DNA of 64,000 nt from Streptococcus gwangjuense (GCF_003627155.1 NZ_CP032621.1:1488001-1552000); one strand, 5' to 3'. Positions 49,361-57,686 are shown, counted from the stretch's first letter. A program made the numbers and translations. Notes: generated from the letters alone by a model not told the origin.

Positions 49361-49459
49361 ACTATATTTCCTTCTCTTTCCTCAATATTCCTTAACTACC
49401 AGAAGAAAAGAATTTCTTTCTTCTATACTTCCCTATATTTCCTCTAGTATCTATTCACT

Positions 49460-49491
49460 TTGGTTAGTACTTGGTTAGTTCTATGGTTAGC
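49460..49491. repeat. Left arm-type integrase sites, three TTGGTTAGT-like repeats
   Basis: TTGGTTAGT (49460), TTGGTTAGT (49471) and ATGGTTAGC (49483) occur at about 11-bp spacing next to the integrase stop. The last two form a 21-bp block matched at 18 positions at 57706-57726. Such repeats bind the N-terminal domain of tyrosine integrases. Confidence 0.7.
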
Positions 49492-49493
49492 AT

Positions 49494-50633
49494 CTACAGA
49501 TGAATTTGATTAAGTTTCTCTCTCAATTCATCCTGTATATTTTTTGTTACATGACTATAGATCCTTAAAGTGATAGATTCATCTCTATGTCCAACTCGCT
49601 CCATAATAGCCTTTATGGGTATCCCTAGTTCAGCCAACAAACTAATATGAGAATGTCTAAGCATGTGAATATTATAGGATCTGTGCCCACCTAACACTAC
49701 TTCACAAATATTTTTGATAAATCTATATAACAAAGGTTGTCTCATAATGTTACCTTGCTCAGTCACAAAGATGAACTCCTCATCAAAACAGTTACTACGA
49801 AAGTACTCGATAATTTCCAAGCAACGTTCACTTAGTACTATCGTCCTTACAGAACCTATTGTTTTCGTTGTCTGTAATATTCTCTCATCATATCCATGAG
49901 CAACATAATCTATAGTATGATCAATTGTTAAAAGATTCGCTTTGAAGTTTACATCTTGATAGCGAACCCCTATAAACTCTGCGAAACGAAGACCAGTTAA
50001 AAAGATAAATTCCATTGCCAAAGCATAACGCTTATCTTTATTGTGACTTTCACAATACGATAGAACCTGTCCTAGTTCCTCTCTACTAATGAAATTAGCC
50101 TTAGCTTTTTGCAACTTCTCGTAGTCCGCTTTCTGCTTCGGAATTACCACCCCTTTAACTGGTGAGTCAGAAATATATCCGACCTTTACAGCATAATCAA
50201 AGATACCATTCAAGTAAATTTTTCGATTTTTTCTTGTTGAATTTTGAACATTCAAATTCATTAGATATGTTTGAACTAGCTGAGTGGTGTAATCTGATAT
50301 TCTCAAATTTCCTACTATTCCCATGAAAAGCTCTAAACTTTTCACCTCACTTCTATAACTAGAAGATTTTATCTCACTGGAACGAATAGTTTTCCATTCT
50401 TCCAATAGTTGACTGAAATTCATTTCTTCTAGTTGTTTCTTTTCAACTTCCTCTTTTGTAGGGGCGGTTAGAAGTTTTTCAATTTTTAGCGCTAAACGAC
50501 GTTTTGCTTCTGCTTGAGAAACTCTAGATTTTGATTTTAGAGTCACAGAGACTTGTTTCCACTTTTCCTCTCGTTCATGATAGAATTTCTCATAATAACG
50601 GTATTTCCCATTATCCAATTCTTTAAAAAACAT
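49494..50633 (-). CDS. int: Tyrosine recombinase integrase of the element
   Basis: The 379-residue protein has an N-terminal AP2-like arm-binding domain (about 1-50), a SAM-like core-binding domain (about 68-165) and a catalytic domain (about 185-375). The catalytic residues are visible: Arg in LTGLRFAEFIGV, HMLRHSH, GHRDESIT and the nucleophile Tyr in LRIYSHV near the C-terminus. It directs insertion into tatD. It lies on the tatD side of the element with its arm sites just beyond its stop. A 13-bp inverted repeat separates it from the xis-like gene. Confidence 0.95.
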   Translation of the reverse strand: MFFKELDNGKYRYYEKFYHEREEKWKQVSVTLKSKSRVSQAEAKRRLALKIEKLLTAPTKEEVEKKQLEEMNFSQLLEEWKTIRSSEIKSSSYRSEVKSLELFMGIVGNLRISDYTTQLVQTYLMNLNVQNSTRKNRKIYLNGIFDYAVKVGYISDSPVKGVVIPKQKADYEKLQKAKANFISREELGQVLSYCESHNKDKRYALAMEFIFLTGLRFAEFIGVRYQDVNFKANLLTIDHTIDYVAHGYDERILQTTKTIGSVRTIVLSERCLEIIEYFRSNCFDEEFIFVTEQGNIMRQPLLYRFIKNICEVVLGGHRSYNIHMLRHSHISLLAELGIPIKAIMERVGHRDESITLRIYSHVTKNIQDELREKLNQIHL

Positions 50634-50665
50634 TTTTTCTCCTTGTACTTTTAAAGCAAAGGAAA

Positions 50666-50708
50666 GCTATGTAGCATAGCTTAATTATAACATAACTACA
50701 TAGCTTCC
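50666..50708 (-). other. Inverted repeat between xis-like gene and integrase
   Basis: Minus-strand GGAAGCTATGTAG pairs with CTACATAGCTTTCC across about 21 bases, overlapping the xis-like stop, and a TTTGCTTT run follows. It may attenuate integrase transcription or bind a recombination protein. Confidence 0.4.
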
Positions 50709-50905
50709 TCATATTTCTTTTGTTTATACTGCAAAAATTCCTTATAGCCTTCAACATCTATATAGACTCTCTTATGAGAAGGCTTTAAAATGTATCCTTG
50801 GAATTTTTCATTTCGTCTCATCTCTGTTAGATCATTATTTAAGGTTTTTAGCGGAATATCAAATAATTCCGTAATCCCTCTCTTACTTTTATATATATTT
50901 CCCAT
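50696..50905 (-). CDS. Small HTH protein, probable excisionase
   Basis: The product has 69 residues with AGGAG upstream of the ATG. It has a short winged-HTH with ELFDIPLKTLNNDLTEMRR followed by a beta wing ending HKRVYIDVEGYKEFLQ. Size and position next to the integrase fit a recombination directionality factor. The family was not identified. Confidence 0.65.
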   Translation of the reverse strand: MGNIYKSKRGITELFDIPLKTLNNDLTEMRRNEKFQGYILKPSHKRVYIDVEGYKEFLQYKQKKYEEAM

Positions 50906-50956
50906 AAAATTCTCCTATTTTGATATAATAGGGATGATAAAAGACAACTTCTTTTA

Positions 50957-51808
50957 TTACCTACTTAGCTTGTCAGTTGCTCCGATAAAAGTATCTGACA
51001 GGCTTTTTAAGTTGTCATAAAACTCCGTAGTATATTCTTTCACACCATAAGGAGTTTCATGTTTTGTGGTCCGTGAAAATGTAGGAGGGCTGTTAATTTT
51101 ATAAGTTTCTATAAGCTCACCCTTTGTTGTTGTAATTTCCAAAGGCTTTTTAATTCCTCTGCTAGTCCGATAAATTCTAATACCCTTGGGATACATGTAT
51201 AGGCGCGCACCTTTTATAATTGCTTTGTTTTGTGAACCCTCATCACCTATCTGTAAATTAGATAAATAAGCAATCAAATAATTCCCAACCTTATCAGCTC
51301 TCTTTAACCTCTTGGTCTTTGTAAAACCTTTCCTCCACATCTTAGCAAGGTCATTGTTAGGAATTGTTAGTTCGGAATCGTTCTTTAATAACACATGCAA
51401 ATGCCACCTTCCACTAGCTTGTGGTTCAATGACCGTAATATAATCAACATTTCCAAACTGATTACGAATGCGTCGAATGAACGCTTTGAAATCCATGTAA
51501 ACTATAGCAGGATCGGTAACATGGTCTCGATAAGTCAACGTTATCCATAACTGGTTGATACCTCCCGTAAAATTATGAGCTACTAGACGGCGTAGTTTTT
51601 TCATAGTCTGTTTAGTAGACTTCAAATTATCGAGTCGTGTACTACTGGAAGTATCCATGTCATGAATTTCTCCCGTCTCCAGATTTACATAACGTTTTCC
51701 AGATATTACCTTGATAGTCTGCTCCTGTTGTCCATTCGCAGTTGTCATTTCTATCGTATCACCATACAAGTAGCTCTTAACAAGTTTAGTTGAATCTATT
51801 TTATACAT
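50957..51808 (-). CDS. rep: HUH-type rolling-circle replication initiator
   Basis: The 283-residue protein contains LWITLTYRDHV (motif 1, about 85), the HUH metal motif in RWHLHVLLK (about 140) and a candidate catalytic Tyr in VGNYLIAYLSN (about 180). A GARLYMYPKGIRIY segment follows. It resembles small replication initiators of plasmids, filamentous phages and integrative elements. An origin-like inverted repeat lies immediately upstream. No coupling protein or secretion gene is present, so it more likely serves replication after excision than conjugation, though relaxase activity cannot be excluded. Confidence 0.75.
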   Translation of the reverse strand: MYKIDSTKLVKSYLYGDTIEMTTANGQQEQTIKVISGKRYVNLETGEIHDMDTSSSTRLDNLKSTKQTMKKLRRLVAHNFTGGINQLWITLTYRDHVTDPAIVYMDFKAFIRRIRNQFGNVDYITVIEPQASGRWHLHVLLKNDSELTIPNNDLAKMWRKGFTKTKRLKRADKVGNYLIAYLSNLQIGDEGSQNKAIIKGARLYMYPKGIRIYRTSRGIKKPLEITTTKGELIETYKINSPPTFSRTTKHETPYGVKEYTTEFYDNLKSLSDTFIGATDKLSR

Positions 51809-51836
51809 ATATATTTATACTTATCGTGCTTTTGTT

Positions 51837-52006
51837 TGACGCTTATCAAGTTAATAGCGTCAAAATTACGATGATTAAATTCAGATTTATTCCATGATTT
51901 ATTGATAATAGGTTCCCTAAGACAATTGAGCTGATTGTGTCGGCGCGGCGAAAAAAGTTCGACCGCACCGCCCCAACCAGTCTAATCTATCTTAGCCTAT
52001 TATCAA
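51837..52006. other. Origin-like region with nested inverted repeats
   Basis: TGACGC/GCGTCA (51837-51862) is a small hairpin. A larger one has arms TTGATAATAGG (51902-51912) and CCTATTATCAA (51996-52006), extended by CTAAGA/TCTTAG. Its loop is GC-rich (CGGCGCGGCG, CCGCACCGCCCC) in otherwise AT-rich DNA. It lies between rep and the upstream gene, where double- or single-strand origins of rolling-circle replicons are found. Confidence 0.55.
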
Positions 52007-52036
52007 CAACTTTCACGGCATAAAGAATTTAACCAT

Positions 52037-52603
52037 CTAAGACCACGGATGTTTCAATTTGAACAACGCCCCTTTAATCGTTCGTTTATCTGATTCATTA
52101 CATATGATGAATACTAGATAGCGCAACCCATTCTTTACATATAGATCAGCGAGACCATGAAGAGCATATTTGTGCAAATAAAAGATCCAAGTATCCTTTA
52201 TTCGTAATAGAACGTCTGAATCTATCTCTCCAAAAATTTGAAACCGAAAAACTACACACCTAGCTCCAAATTCTCGAATCCCATGGTTGCCCATTGTACA
52301 TATAGGAACTCTTTCATCTGCTACGTGCACTCTCTGTATTGACTTACTCCCATCAGCTTGATCAACTTTCTTATCTTCGTAAATTGGAACTAGTGTATAT
52401 GCGAACTGATTTTCCTGAATATTTTCTTTCACTAATTCTAACAATACATTTTGCGTAGAAGCTAGAAATCTATTCCAGTTTTTTTGATTTTCTTCTATCT
52501 GGACTTTCCTCTGGTACTCCTGAAGTTTTCTACTACAAAGACGATAAACTTCCTTAATACCTTTATAAAGCTTCATAGGTATTTCTTCGATGATTGATGG
52601 CAT
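52037..52603 (-). CDS. Element protein of unknown function upstream of rep
   Basis: The product has 188 residues with a strong AAAGGAGG site. The N-terminal half is helical and charged (about 10-65). The C-terminal half is an alpha/beta region with RVPICTMGNHGIREFGARCVVFRFQIFGE. There is no motif I recognise. It is encoded 11 bases after the small protein at 52615 and before the origin-like region, suggesting a role in replication or maintenance. Confidence 0.6.
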   Translation of the reverse strand: MPSIIEEIPMKLYKGIKEVYRLCSRKLQEYQRKVQIEENQKNWNRFLASTQNVLLELVKENIQENQFAYTLVPIYEDKKVDQADGSKSIQRVHVADERVPICTMGNHGIREFGARCVVFRFQIFGEIDSDVLLRIKDTWIFYLHKYALHGLADLYVKNGLRYLVFIICNESDKRTIKGALFKLKHPWS

Positions 52604-52614
52604 ATTTGCCTCCT

Positions 52615-52980
52615 TTAAAGTTCGACAACTTCAATGACTTTTGCAGTCAAACTAAGCTGATTACGGTACTCTCCGTATACAACTGCCTTCTCAATGTCTA
52701 CAATTTCTATAGCTGTGAGCATCGGTTGAAACGAGTCAAAATCCTTCATCGATGCAAACGGCACTTTTACAGTAAGTTGCTCTCCAATGTTGTTTTTTTC
52801 GTTTGGATAGTCACTTTCATCAGAATAGATGAGTACTCCCACTTTTACTCCTTTTTCAGTCTCTGAACCAGTCTCATTTCTTTCTATCCACCTTGTAGCC
52901 GAAATAAAGCGTAACTCTTTTTGAGCAAGGAATAACGAAGCATTGAACTCTGTAAAATGTGATAAATTTTTAAGTGCCAT
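52615..52980 (-). CDS. Small beta-rich element protein of unknown function
   Basis: The product has 121 residues from the ATG at 52978-52980, with GAAGG upstream; a longer frame is ignored. It is predicted beta-rich (VKVGVLIYSDESDYP, QLTVKVPFASMKDF, KAVVYGEYRNQLSLTAKVIEVVEL). Small proteins of this kind upstream of HUH initiators in Gram-positive elements may act as single-strand-binding or accessory replication proteins. That role is inferred from position. Confidence 0.6.
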   Translation of the reverse strand: MALKNLSHFTEFNASLFLAQKELRFISATRWIERNETGSETEKGVKVGVLIYSDESDYPNEKNNIGEQLTVKVPFASMKDFDSFQPMLTAIEIVDIEKAVVYGEYRNQLSLTAKVIEVVEL

Positions 52981-53100
52981 AATTAAAACCTTCTTTCTAG
53001 CTAGACTTAAAAGCAAATCGTCTACTTTTAATCAAATAAACACTGTGACGATTACAGATAACAACATTTAAAATTACCTCCTCAAGTATAAGGAGAAATT

Positions 53101-53532
53101 TCAGCAAAATTCGGAGGATATTATGAATTTTTTTATTCTCTCTATAATACGCTCATACTGTCTTTTGACAGTTTTGTCACTAAGTCCAACTTCTTTTGCA
53201 AGACTCGAGTACGATCTACCTTCAACCACTCCAAACAGAATTTCTCTGTCTTTGTCACTCAACAAACTCTCAATAGCATCATTTATAATAGCAATTTCTT
53301 CTTTTTTAATTAAGAGAGACAATGGGTCATTATAATCTGCTATCGTATCTAATAAAGAACCTTTATCAATAGAACTACTGTCTAAACTACACAGACCGTG
53401 CGATCTATCTTTTCTACATAAATTCTCATAAGACTGATTTAATAAGTTTTCTACCTTATCCCAATCACCAGATAATTTAGCTTTTTTAATTGCTTCTTCT
53501 CTACGTTGTTCTACTTTTGTTAAATCTACCAT
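53101..53532 (-). CDS. Sigma-70 region-4-like HTH protein
   Basis: The product has 143 residues from the ATG at 53530-53532, with AGGAGG nine bases upstream. The C-terminal 60 residues form a sigma region 4-type HTH: LLSDKDREILFGVVEGRSYSSLAKEVGLSDKTVKRQYERI. The N-terminal half is charged and lacks region 2, so it is not a full sigma factor. Similar proteins in Tn916-type elements and phages control late or transfer genes. It heads the replication gene cluster and may activate it. Confidence 0.7.
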   Translation of the reverse strand: MVDLTKVEQRREEAIKKAKLSGDWDKVENLLNQSYENLCRKDRSHGLCSLDSSSIDKGSLLDTIADYNDPLSLLIKKEEIAIINDAIESLLSDKDREILFGVVEGRSYSSLAKEVGLSDKTVKRQYERIIERIKKFIISSEFC

Positions 53533-53642
53533 ATGTTGGTACCTCCTGCTGGGGTTTACCAACACTACCCAAAGGGGCTCCATAGCCTCTCGTCAGTGGA
53601 AACTTACCTTATGTGATTTTAAAAAGAACATAGTAAGATGCA

Positions 53643-53690
53643 TAAAAAAATAGCAGTTATACAAAATCGTATAACTGCTATGCATTTTAA
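53643..53690. terminator. Bidirectional terminator, perfect 13-bp hairpin
   Basis: ATAGCAGTTATAC and GTATAACTGCTAT flank AAAATC. On the minus strand TTTTTTTATG follows. It separates the three-gene cargo operon from the replication module. Confidence 0.8.
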
Positions 53691-53789
53691 TCACTATATA
53701 TATCATAAAAAATTCATAATCATTCACCAATTTATGGACTTTCACATATCACTGACTGGTTAACTTACACATGAATATATTATATTCAA

Positions 53790-54320
53790 TCACTGAAAAA
53801 CATTCTCACTATCGAGCACTAATTCTGAATAAAAAACATCAGGTGTTTGTTTAATAATTTTTAAATGATTTGTTCTTTGTGACTGTGTAAATTTAATTTG
53901 TATTCCATGTTTACTATTATAATTAACAAAGTGTGTTTCTGAATTCTCTGCTAAACATTCTAACGTACTTAACTCAGCCATGATTATTCTGATTTTTCTT
54001 TTTTCCTCTTGACTATCAACAAATACAAATGAAACTGCTGGGATCATCCCTAGCATGTTAGCTGTATCTTTCAATTTGTTTATGTTGTTCCTATCAAAAT
54101 CAAACGATTTACTTTCTGTGTCTGGAAAATTCCTTCCCTTTACAGAAATAGCTAATCTTTTCGAATCTCCTCTCCTCCTGACTGCAACAACATCAGCACC
54201 GACGTGATCAATAAGAGCAACTGACCAATTATTTAATCCTAAAATATACATTACCAAAGATTCTGAAAAATCACCGAATTGTTTTGGGAAACGAAGATCT
54301 CTTTCATCTAAACTACTCAT
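53790..54320 (-). CDS. PD-(D/E)XK-like nuclease, cargo operon gene 3
   Basis: The product has 176 residues with GAGG upstream of the ATG. The N-terminal half has the layout of a PD-(D/E)XK nuclease: Glu in FGDFSESLVMYILG (about 20), Asp in HVGADVVAVRR (about 45) and Lys in AISVKGRNFPD (about 60). The C-terminal half is beta-rich. The canonical acidic residue two before the Lys is Ser, which occurs in some divergent members. It follows the 242-residue protein gene by 3 bases. Nuclease activity and a defence role are inferred. Confidence 0.6.
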   Translation of the reverse strand: MSSLDERDLRFPKQFGDFSESLVMYILGLNNWSVALIDHVGADVVAVRRRGDSKRLAISVKGRNFPDTESKSFDFDRNNINKLKDTANMLGMIPAVSFVFVDSQEEKRKIRIIMAELSTLECLAENSETHFVNYNSKHGIQIKFTQSQRTNHLKIIKQTPDVFYSELVLDSENVFQ

Positions 54321-54323
54321 AAT

Positions 54324-55052
54324 TTACCTCGACTCTAACTCCCAGTCCGAGAATGGTTTAGCAATTTTTTTATAAATAGATGCTCCTGAAATACTATCTT
54401 TAATATGATGGAAAAATAAAGAAATCACTCCATTTTCACCATAATAAGTAAATTGATCCTTTTTTAAACGAATATAGATAGTTGGGTGTCTTTTCTCATC
54501 ATAATCTATAGTTATGTTTTGGATATTTTCGAATGAAAATTTTTGAATTTGCGACAATTCAGCGTTCTCTTTTCCAAAATTATGAATGAACGAGATAATA
54601 AATTTAGATTCACAAACCGTAATCGAACATACTCTCCCATGAAAATCCGTAAATAATTCAAAATCCTTAAATTCAAATTCTTGAATTATATTATTTCGTA
54701 AGTACCATTTTATAATAGCTCTCTCATACTTATTACGAATCTTTAGAGGAGCTTCATTTTTATTTTCTTTAGCTATCATCCAATCAATAAATGTAATATT
54801 TTGATCATATGTTCCTTTAGGAAAAGCTGATATGAACTTATGTAAGTCATCTTTTTTTACTGGATTATATTTAATATCTGTGTTTGCTACTGAATAGCCT
54901 TGAAGAATTGCCGATACTCGACCACCATCTGAACTCCCATAGTATTCTTCCGTAATTCGTCCTCCACTTACACCATTATAATATCGAAATAAAACTTCTA
55001 CACGTTCATCATTATTTGTTTGTAAAAAAACATTCAACAAGGCAAAACTCAT
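54324..55052 (-). CDS. Unknown cargo protein, operon gene 2
   Basis: The 242-residue protein is not recognised. The N-terminal part has RYYNGVSGGRITEEYYGSSD and an FPKGTYDQNITFIDWMIA segment. The C-terminal 110 residues alternate strands and end in a helix (FHHIKDSISGASIYKKIAKP), reminiscent of a small PH-like or sensor domain. It is very AT-rich. It lies between the genes at 55069 and 53790 in one operon. It could be the sensor or partner of the nuclease-like protein. Confidence 0.55.
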   Translation of the reverse strand: MSFALLNVFLQTNNDERVEVLFRYYNGVSGGRITEEYYGSSDGGRVSAILQGYSVANTDIKYNPVKKDDLHKFISAFPKGTYDQNITFIDWMIAKENKNEAPLKIRNKYERAIIKWYLRNNIIQEFEFKDFELFTDFHGRVCSITVCESKFIISFIHNFGKENAELSQIQKFSFENIQNITIDYDEKRHPTIYIRLKKDQFTYYGENGVISLFFHHIKDSISGASIYKKIAKPFSDWELESR

Positions 55053-55068
55053 ATTATTTACTTACTTT

Positions 55069-55464
55069 CTACTTTTTAACTTTCCACATTGTAACACCAT
55101 TTTTATAATTATATTCTGCTTTATACCCAGCAGCTTTTATTAATGTTATAGTTCTTTTACATATTGTTTCTACATCTTTTCCAGTATTAAAATAAAGCCA
55201 AGTAGGTAATTTATCATATAAAGGCGTATCTCTGAAATATCTAGATTGATAAAAACTATAAAAACTAGCATTAAATACATTTCTAGAGAAAAATTTAGTT
55301 CTTCCATCATAGTTATAACTCATTAACTTTTCTGTTCTTTTAAACTCCTCTATAGCATACTTTTTAAAAGCCCTATATAATTGTTCTTTTTGACTGGTAC
55401 TCATAACTTTAGTTTTATGGTAAACACTATACGATTTTGCAGTTGCAGCAGAATATACTAACAT
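55069..55464 (-). CDS. Unknown cargo protein, operon gene 1
   Basis: The product has 131 residues, is basic and contains many Tyr and Phe residues (NYDGRTKFFSRNVFNASFYSFYQSRYF). A helix-rich N-terminus (QKEQLYRAFKKYAIEEFKR) precedes it. No family is recognised. It is divergent from the XRE gene at 55611, with shared operator-like repeats between them, and is probably the first gene of the operon under XRE control. Confidence 0.55.
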   Translation of the reverse strand: MLVYSAATAKSYSVYHKTKVMSTSQKEQLYRAFKKYAIEEFKRTEKLMSYNYDGRTKFFSRNVFNASFYSFYQSRYFRDTPLYDKLPTWLYFNTGKDVETICKRTITLIKAAGYKAEYNYKNGVTMWKVKK

Positions 55465-55523
55465 AAGACCACACTCCTTTTGTATTGTTTTTTATCTATT
55501 TTAACACAAAATTGTACAGTTTG

Positions 55524-55549
55524 CTATCCAATATCTTATTTTTGGATAG
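55524..55549. promoter_or_regulatory. Operator-like inverted repeat in divergent control region
   Basis: CTATCCAA (55524-55531) and TTGGATAG (55542-55549) form an inverted repeat, with TGTAC/GTAC half-sites outside it and a further GGATAG at 55578. It is probably bound by the XRE protein. Confidence 0.55.
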
Positions 55550-55610
55550 TTAATTGTACTTAAAAAATCATATAAAGGATAGTAGAATAGTATAAAAGAG
55601 GAAATTACGG

Positions 55611-55943
55611 ATGGAAGCTAATCAATTACAAAAATACATAGCAGAGCGTATACGAGAATGTAGAAAAGAACAGAATCTTAGCCAAGAACAATTATCCAAT
55701 CAAGCCGGGTTAGGTGTTAAAGCAATACAAAACATCGAGAATATGAAATACGATTTTAAAATACGCACACTTGAAAAGGTTCTTACAGCTTTAGGTATGA
55801 CCGTAGAAGACTTCTTTAATTTCCCGCTTTCAAATAATTCCGTCCCTATAACTACATTGATCGATAACATCTCAGATTTATCACACACAAAAAAATCTAA
55901 AATCATTTCTTTGTTCAATGAAATTGTCAAAAACATAGATTAA
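55611..55943 (+). CDS. XRE-family regulator of the element
   Basis: The 110-residue protein has an HTH_3 domain (about 8-65) with QNLSQEQLSNQAGLGVKAIQNIE. The C-terminal 40 residues are helical. It is the only rightward gene in the element, divergent from the cargo operon, which is the usual arrangement of a mobile-element master regulator. Its AGAGG site precedes the ATG. An inverted repeat in the shared control region suggests autoregulation. Confidence 0.85.
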   Translation: MEANQLQKYIAERIRECRKEQNLSQEQLSNQAGLGVKAIQNIENMKYDFKIRTLEKVLTALGMTVEDFFNFPLSNNSVPITTLIDNISDLSHTKKSKIISLFNEIVKNID

Positions 55944-55975
55944 AAGAGGAACTCTCAATGAATTCCTCTTTTTGT
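55941..55975. terminator. Bidirectional terminator after the XRE gene
   Basis: AAGAGGAA and TTCCTCTT pair around CTCTCAATGAA and are followed by TTTGT. On the minus strand a shorter T-run follows. Confidence 0.75.
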
Positions 55976-56006
55976 ATGCTACTTTAACCTTCTTTTGATT
56001 AGTTTT
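55976..56006. repeat. Left copy of a 31-bp direct repeat flanking the two-gene cargo
   Basis: This begins ATGCTACTTTAAC and ends TTAGTTTT. It matches 57687-57717 at 28 of 31 positions, in the same orientation. Both copies directly follow a terminator hairpin. The right copy contains an integrase arm site, so this copy looks like a former right end. Confidence 0.75.
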
Positions 56007-56020
56007 TTACTTTATAGATA

Positions 56021-57205
56021 CTAACTATTCTGATTAAAATTTAAAATTTCATATTTTTCAGAAATTACATTTCTATTTTTATCCAAAAAAGTTTGCTTTA
56101 TCCACCTTCCTCGTATTTCACTTGACACCGAAATGGTTCTATTCATTCTCTTAATTTCCCTAAATAATTCACTTGAAAACTTTGCCTTTACTATGCCAGA
56201 TAAAGTTTTTATAGAGACATTATTTCGAGCATTGGATGCACTAGACACTATTCCTTCAAAATAGAATTCTTCTGAAAATACTTCCGCATCATCTTGCTTT
56301 TGAACTAGAGAATTTAAGTCTTGAATAAATTTATCACTTTGTTCATTAACAATAATAGTGGATAGCTTTTTCTTGTCCTTTTCCAAAGTTACAGTAAGGC
56401 CGTTTTCTTTTATGACATTATAAAATTCAACGAAAGATTTTACTATTTTATTATTCTCAAAAATTACATCTGAGTAGACATCCGACGCCTCTTTGTAATT
56501 TATAGATTCTGTAAAAACAATAAAGTCATCAAAATAAAGTTCAAATTCATCCTCAAAAAGAGTAACCTCTTCCGGACGAACTATTTCAAAATTTATATTG
56601 AATGAACCGGGGGTAAATGGTGTTAGTACAAGTTTCCCATTAGTAAATATATTATGTTCCTTTAAAAATACTTTTGATCCCTCTATAAAATTTTCCATCA
56701 AATTTATCGCTTTAGCAACGACATCTAAATCTGCTGAGTGTGAATTATAAGAATCAACTAGCTTTATTGTCAGTTGTTTATTATTTAAAATATCTGAAAA
56801 TGTTGTGGTATATTCACTACATAGCATATTAAAACTTTTTCCACTAATCAAATCCCGCTCAAATTTTGAATCGTCCTCAGGGAAATATTCACTCGCATTA
56901 ATGTTATTCTCTAATTCGAAAATTTTAACACCATATTTAACAAAGATATTATTATTTTCTCTTTTTAGAATGGAAAAGTCATCTTCTAAATAAAACTCTT
57001 GAAGAAGTGTATTCGTAGAAATATCAGAAAATAGAGTTTTCAAATTCTTAATAGAAAGAGGTTTTACAAAAAATGTATCAAAATCAATTGCATATACAAA
57101 ATAATATTTATCATCGATCTTCTTAGTAATAAATGACAATGGAATATCATAGTAATCAAAAATATAAAGATATTCTACTGATTCAAAATCCAAAATACTA
57201 CTCAT
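56021..57205 (-). CDS. Cargo pair protein B, possibly DUF6575-like
   Basis: The product has 394 residues with a strong GAAGGAGG site. The N-terminus (YLYIFDYYDIPLSFITKKIDDKYYFVYAIDF) resembles, from memory, proteins grouped as DUF6575. The middle (about 130-270) is mixed alpha/beta with LVLTPFTPGSFNINFEI, and the C-terminus has a FEGIVSSASNARNNVSIKT strand-rich domain. No catalytic motif is evident. It overlaps the upstream small gene by 8 bases, so they are made together. Its position beside the attachment site and AT-rich composition suggest a transferred defence or toxin-antitoxin function. Confidence 0.6.
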   Translation of the reverse strand: MSSILDFESVEYLYIFDYYDIPLSFITKKIDDKYYFVYAIDFDTFFVKPLSIKNLKTLFSDISTNTLLQEFYLEDDFSILKRENNNIFVKYGVKIFELENNINASEYFPEDDSKFERDLISGKSFNMLCSEYTTTFSDILNNKQLTIKLVDSYNSHSADLDVVAKAINLMENFIEGSKVFLKEHNIFTNGKLVLTPFTPGSFNINFEIVRPEEVTLFEDEFELYFDDFIVFTESINYKEASDVYSDVIFENNKIVKSFVEFYNVIKENGLTVTLEKDKKKLSTIIVNEQSDKFIQDLNSLVQKQDDAEVFSEEFYFEGIVSSASNARNNVSIKTLSGIVKAKFSSELFREIKRMNRTISVSSEIRGRWIKQTFLDKNRNVISEKYEILNFNQNS

Positions 57206-57569
57206 TTTCTAAACCTCCTTCCTGAGCATCAAGAAAATTCACATCCTGAAACTCCCACAAATTTAAATGTTCTCCTTCTAACAGTCCCACACCATGACTA
57301 GGTAAAATATTTATCAACACAGCAACTTTATCTTTAAATTTAGGATAACGTTTTTTTAGTTTTTCAATTGCTTGCTCTGATGCAAAAAACGATAAAGCTT
57401 TGGCCTCACATAATTTTGGGGGCGGAAAATTCAAACCTAAATCTACGTGGGTTTTAAAATCATCTTTTTCAGGAACCTCACTATTACATATTCTATAAAA
57501 CGAACCTTCCATCTCTTTTGCTTCAGATGGCGGACAAGCATCTGGATAATCTTCACCATACTTCAACAT
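57198..57569 (-). CDS. Cargo pair protein A, small conserved hypothetical
   Basis: The product has 123 residues from the ATG at 57567-57569, with AAGGGG seven bases upstream. Its features are CPPSEAKEMEGSFYRIC, PEKDDFKTHVDLGL, CEAKALSFFASEQAIEKLKKRYP and a final glycine-containing strand region. I recall this as a widespread uncharacterised family with CPP, YR, DF and C..LS..F signatures, often next to a larger unknown gene. Its stop overlaps the start of the 394-residue partner. Function is unknown. Confidence 0.6.
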   Translation of the reverse strand: MLKYGEDYPDACPPSEAKEMEGSFYRICNSEVPEKDDFKTHVDLGLNFPPPKLCEAKALSFFASEQAIEKLKKRYPKFKDKVAVLINILPSHGVGLLEGEHLNLWEFQDVNFLDAQEGGLENE

Positions 57570-57656
57570 ATAATTCCCCTTCAAATTAAAACCAACTATT
57601 ATTATTTTACTCTATGCAAAGTAAGTTTTCAAGTATCTACAAATATTATAGTGAAA

Positions 57657-57684
57657 TAAAAAGAGAGATTTATCTCCCTCTTCG
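57657..57684 (-). terminator. Terminator at the right end of the element
   Basis: Minus-strand AAGAGGGAGATAAATCTCTCTT is followed by TTTATTT. It would stop leftward transcription entering from the stranded tatD promoter before it reaches the cargo pair. Confidence 0.7.
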
Positions 57685-57686
57685 TT

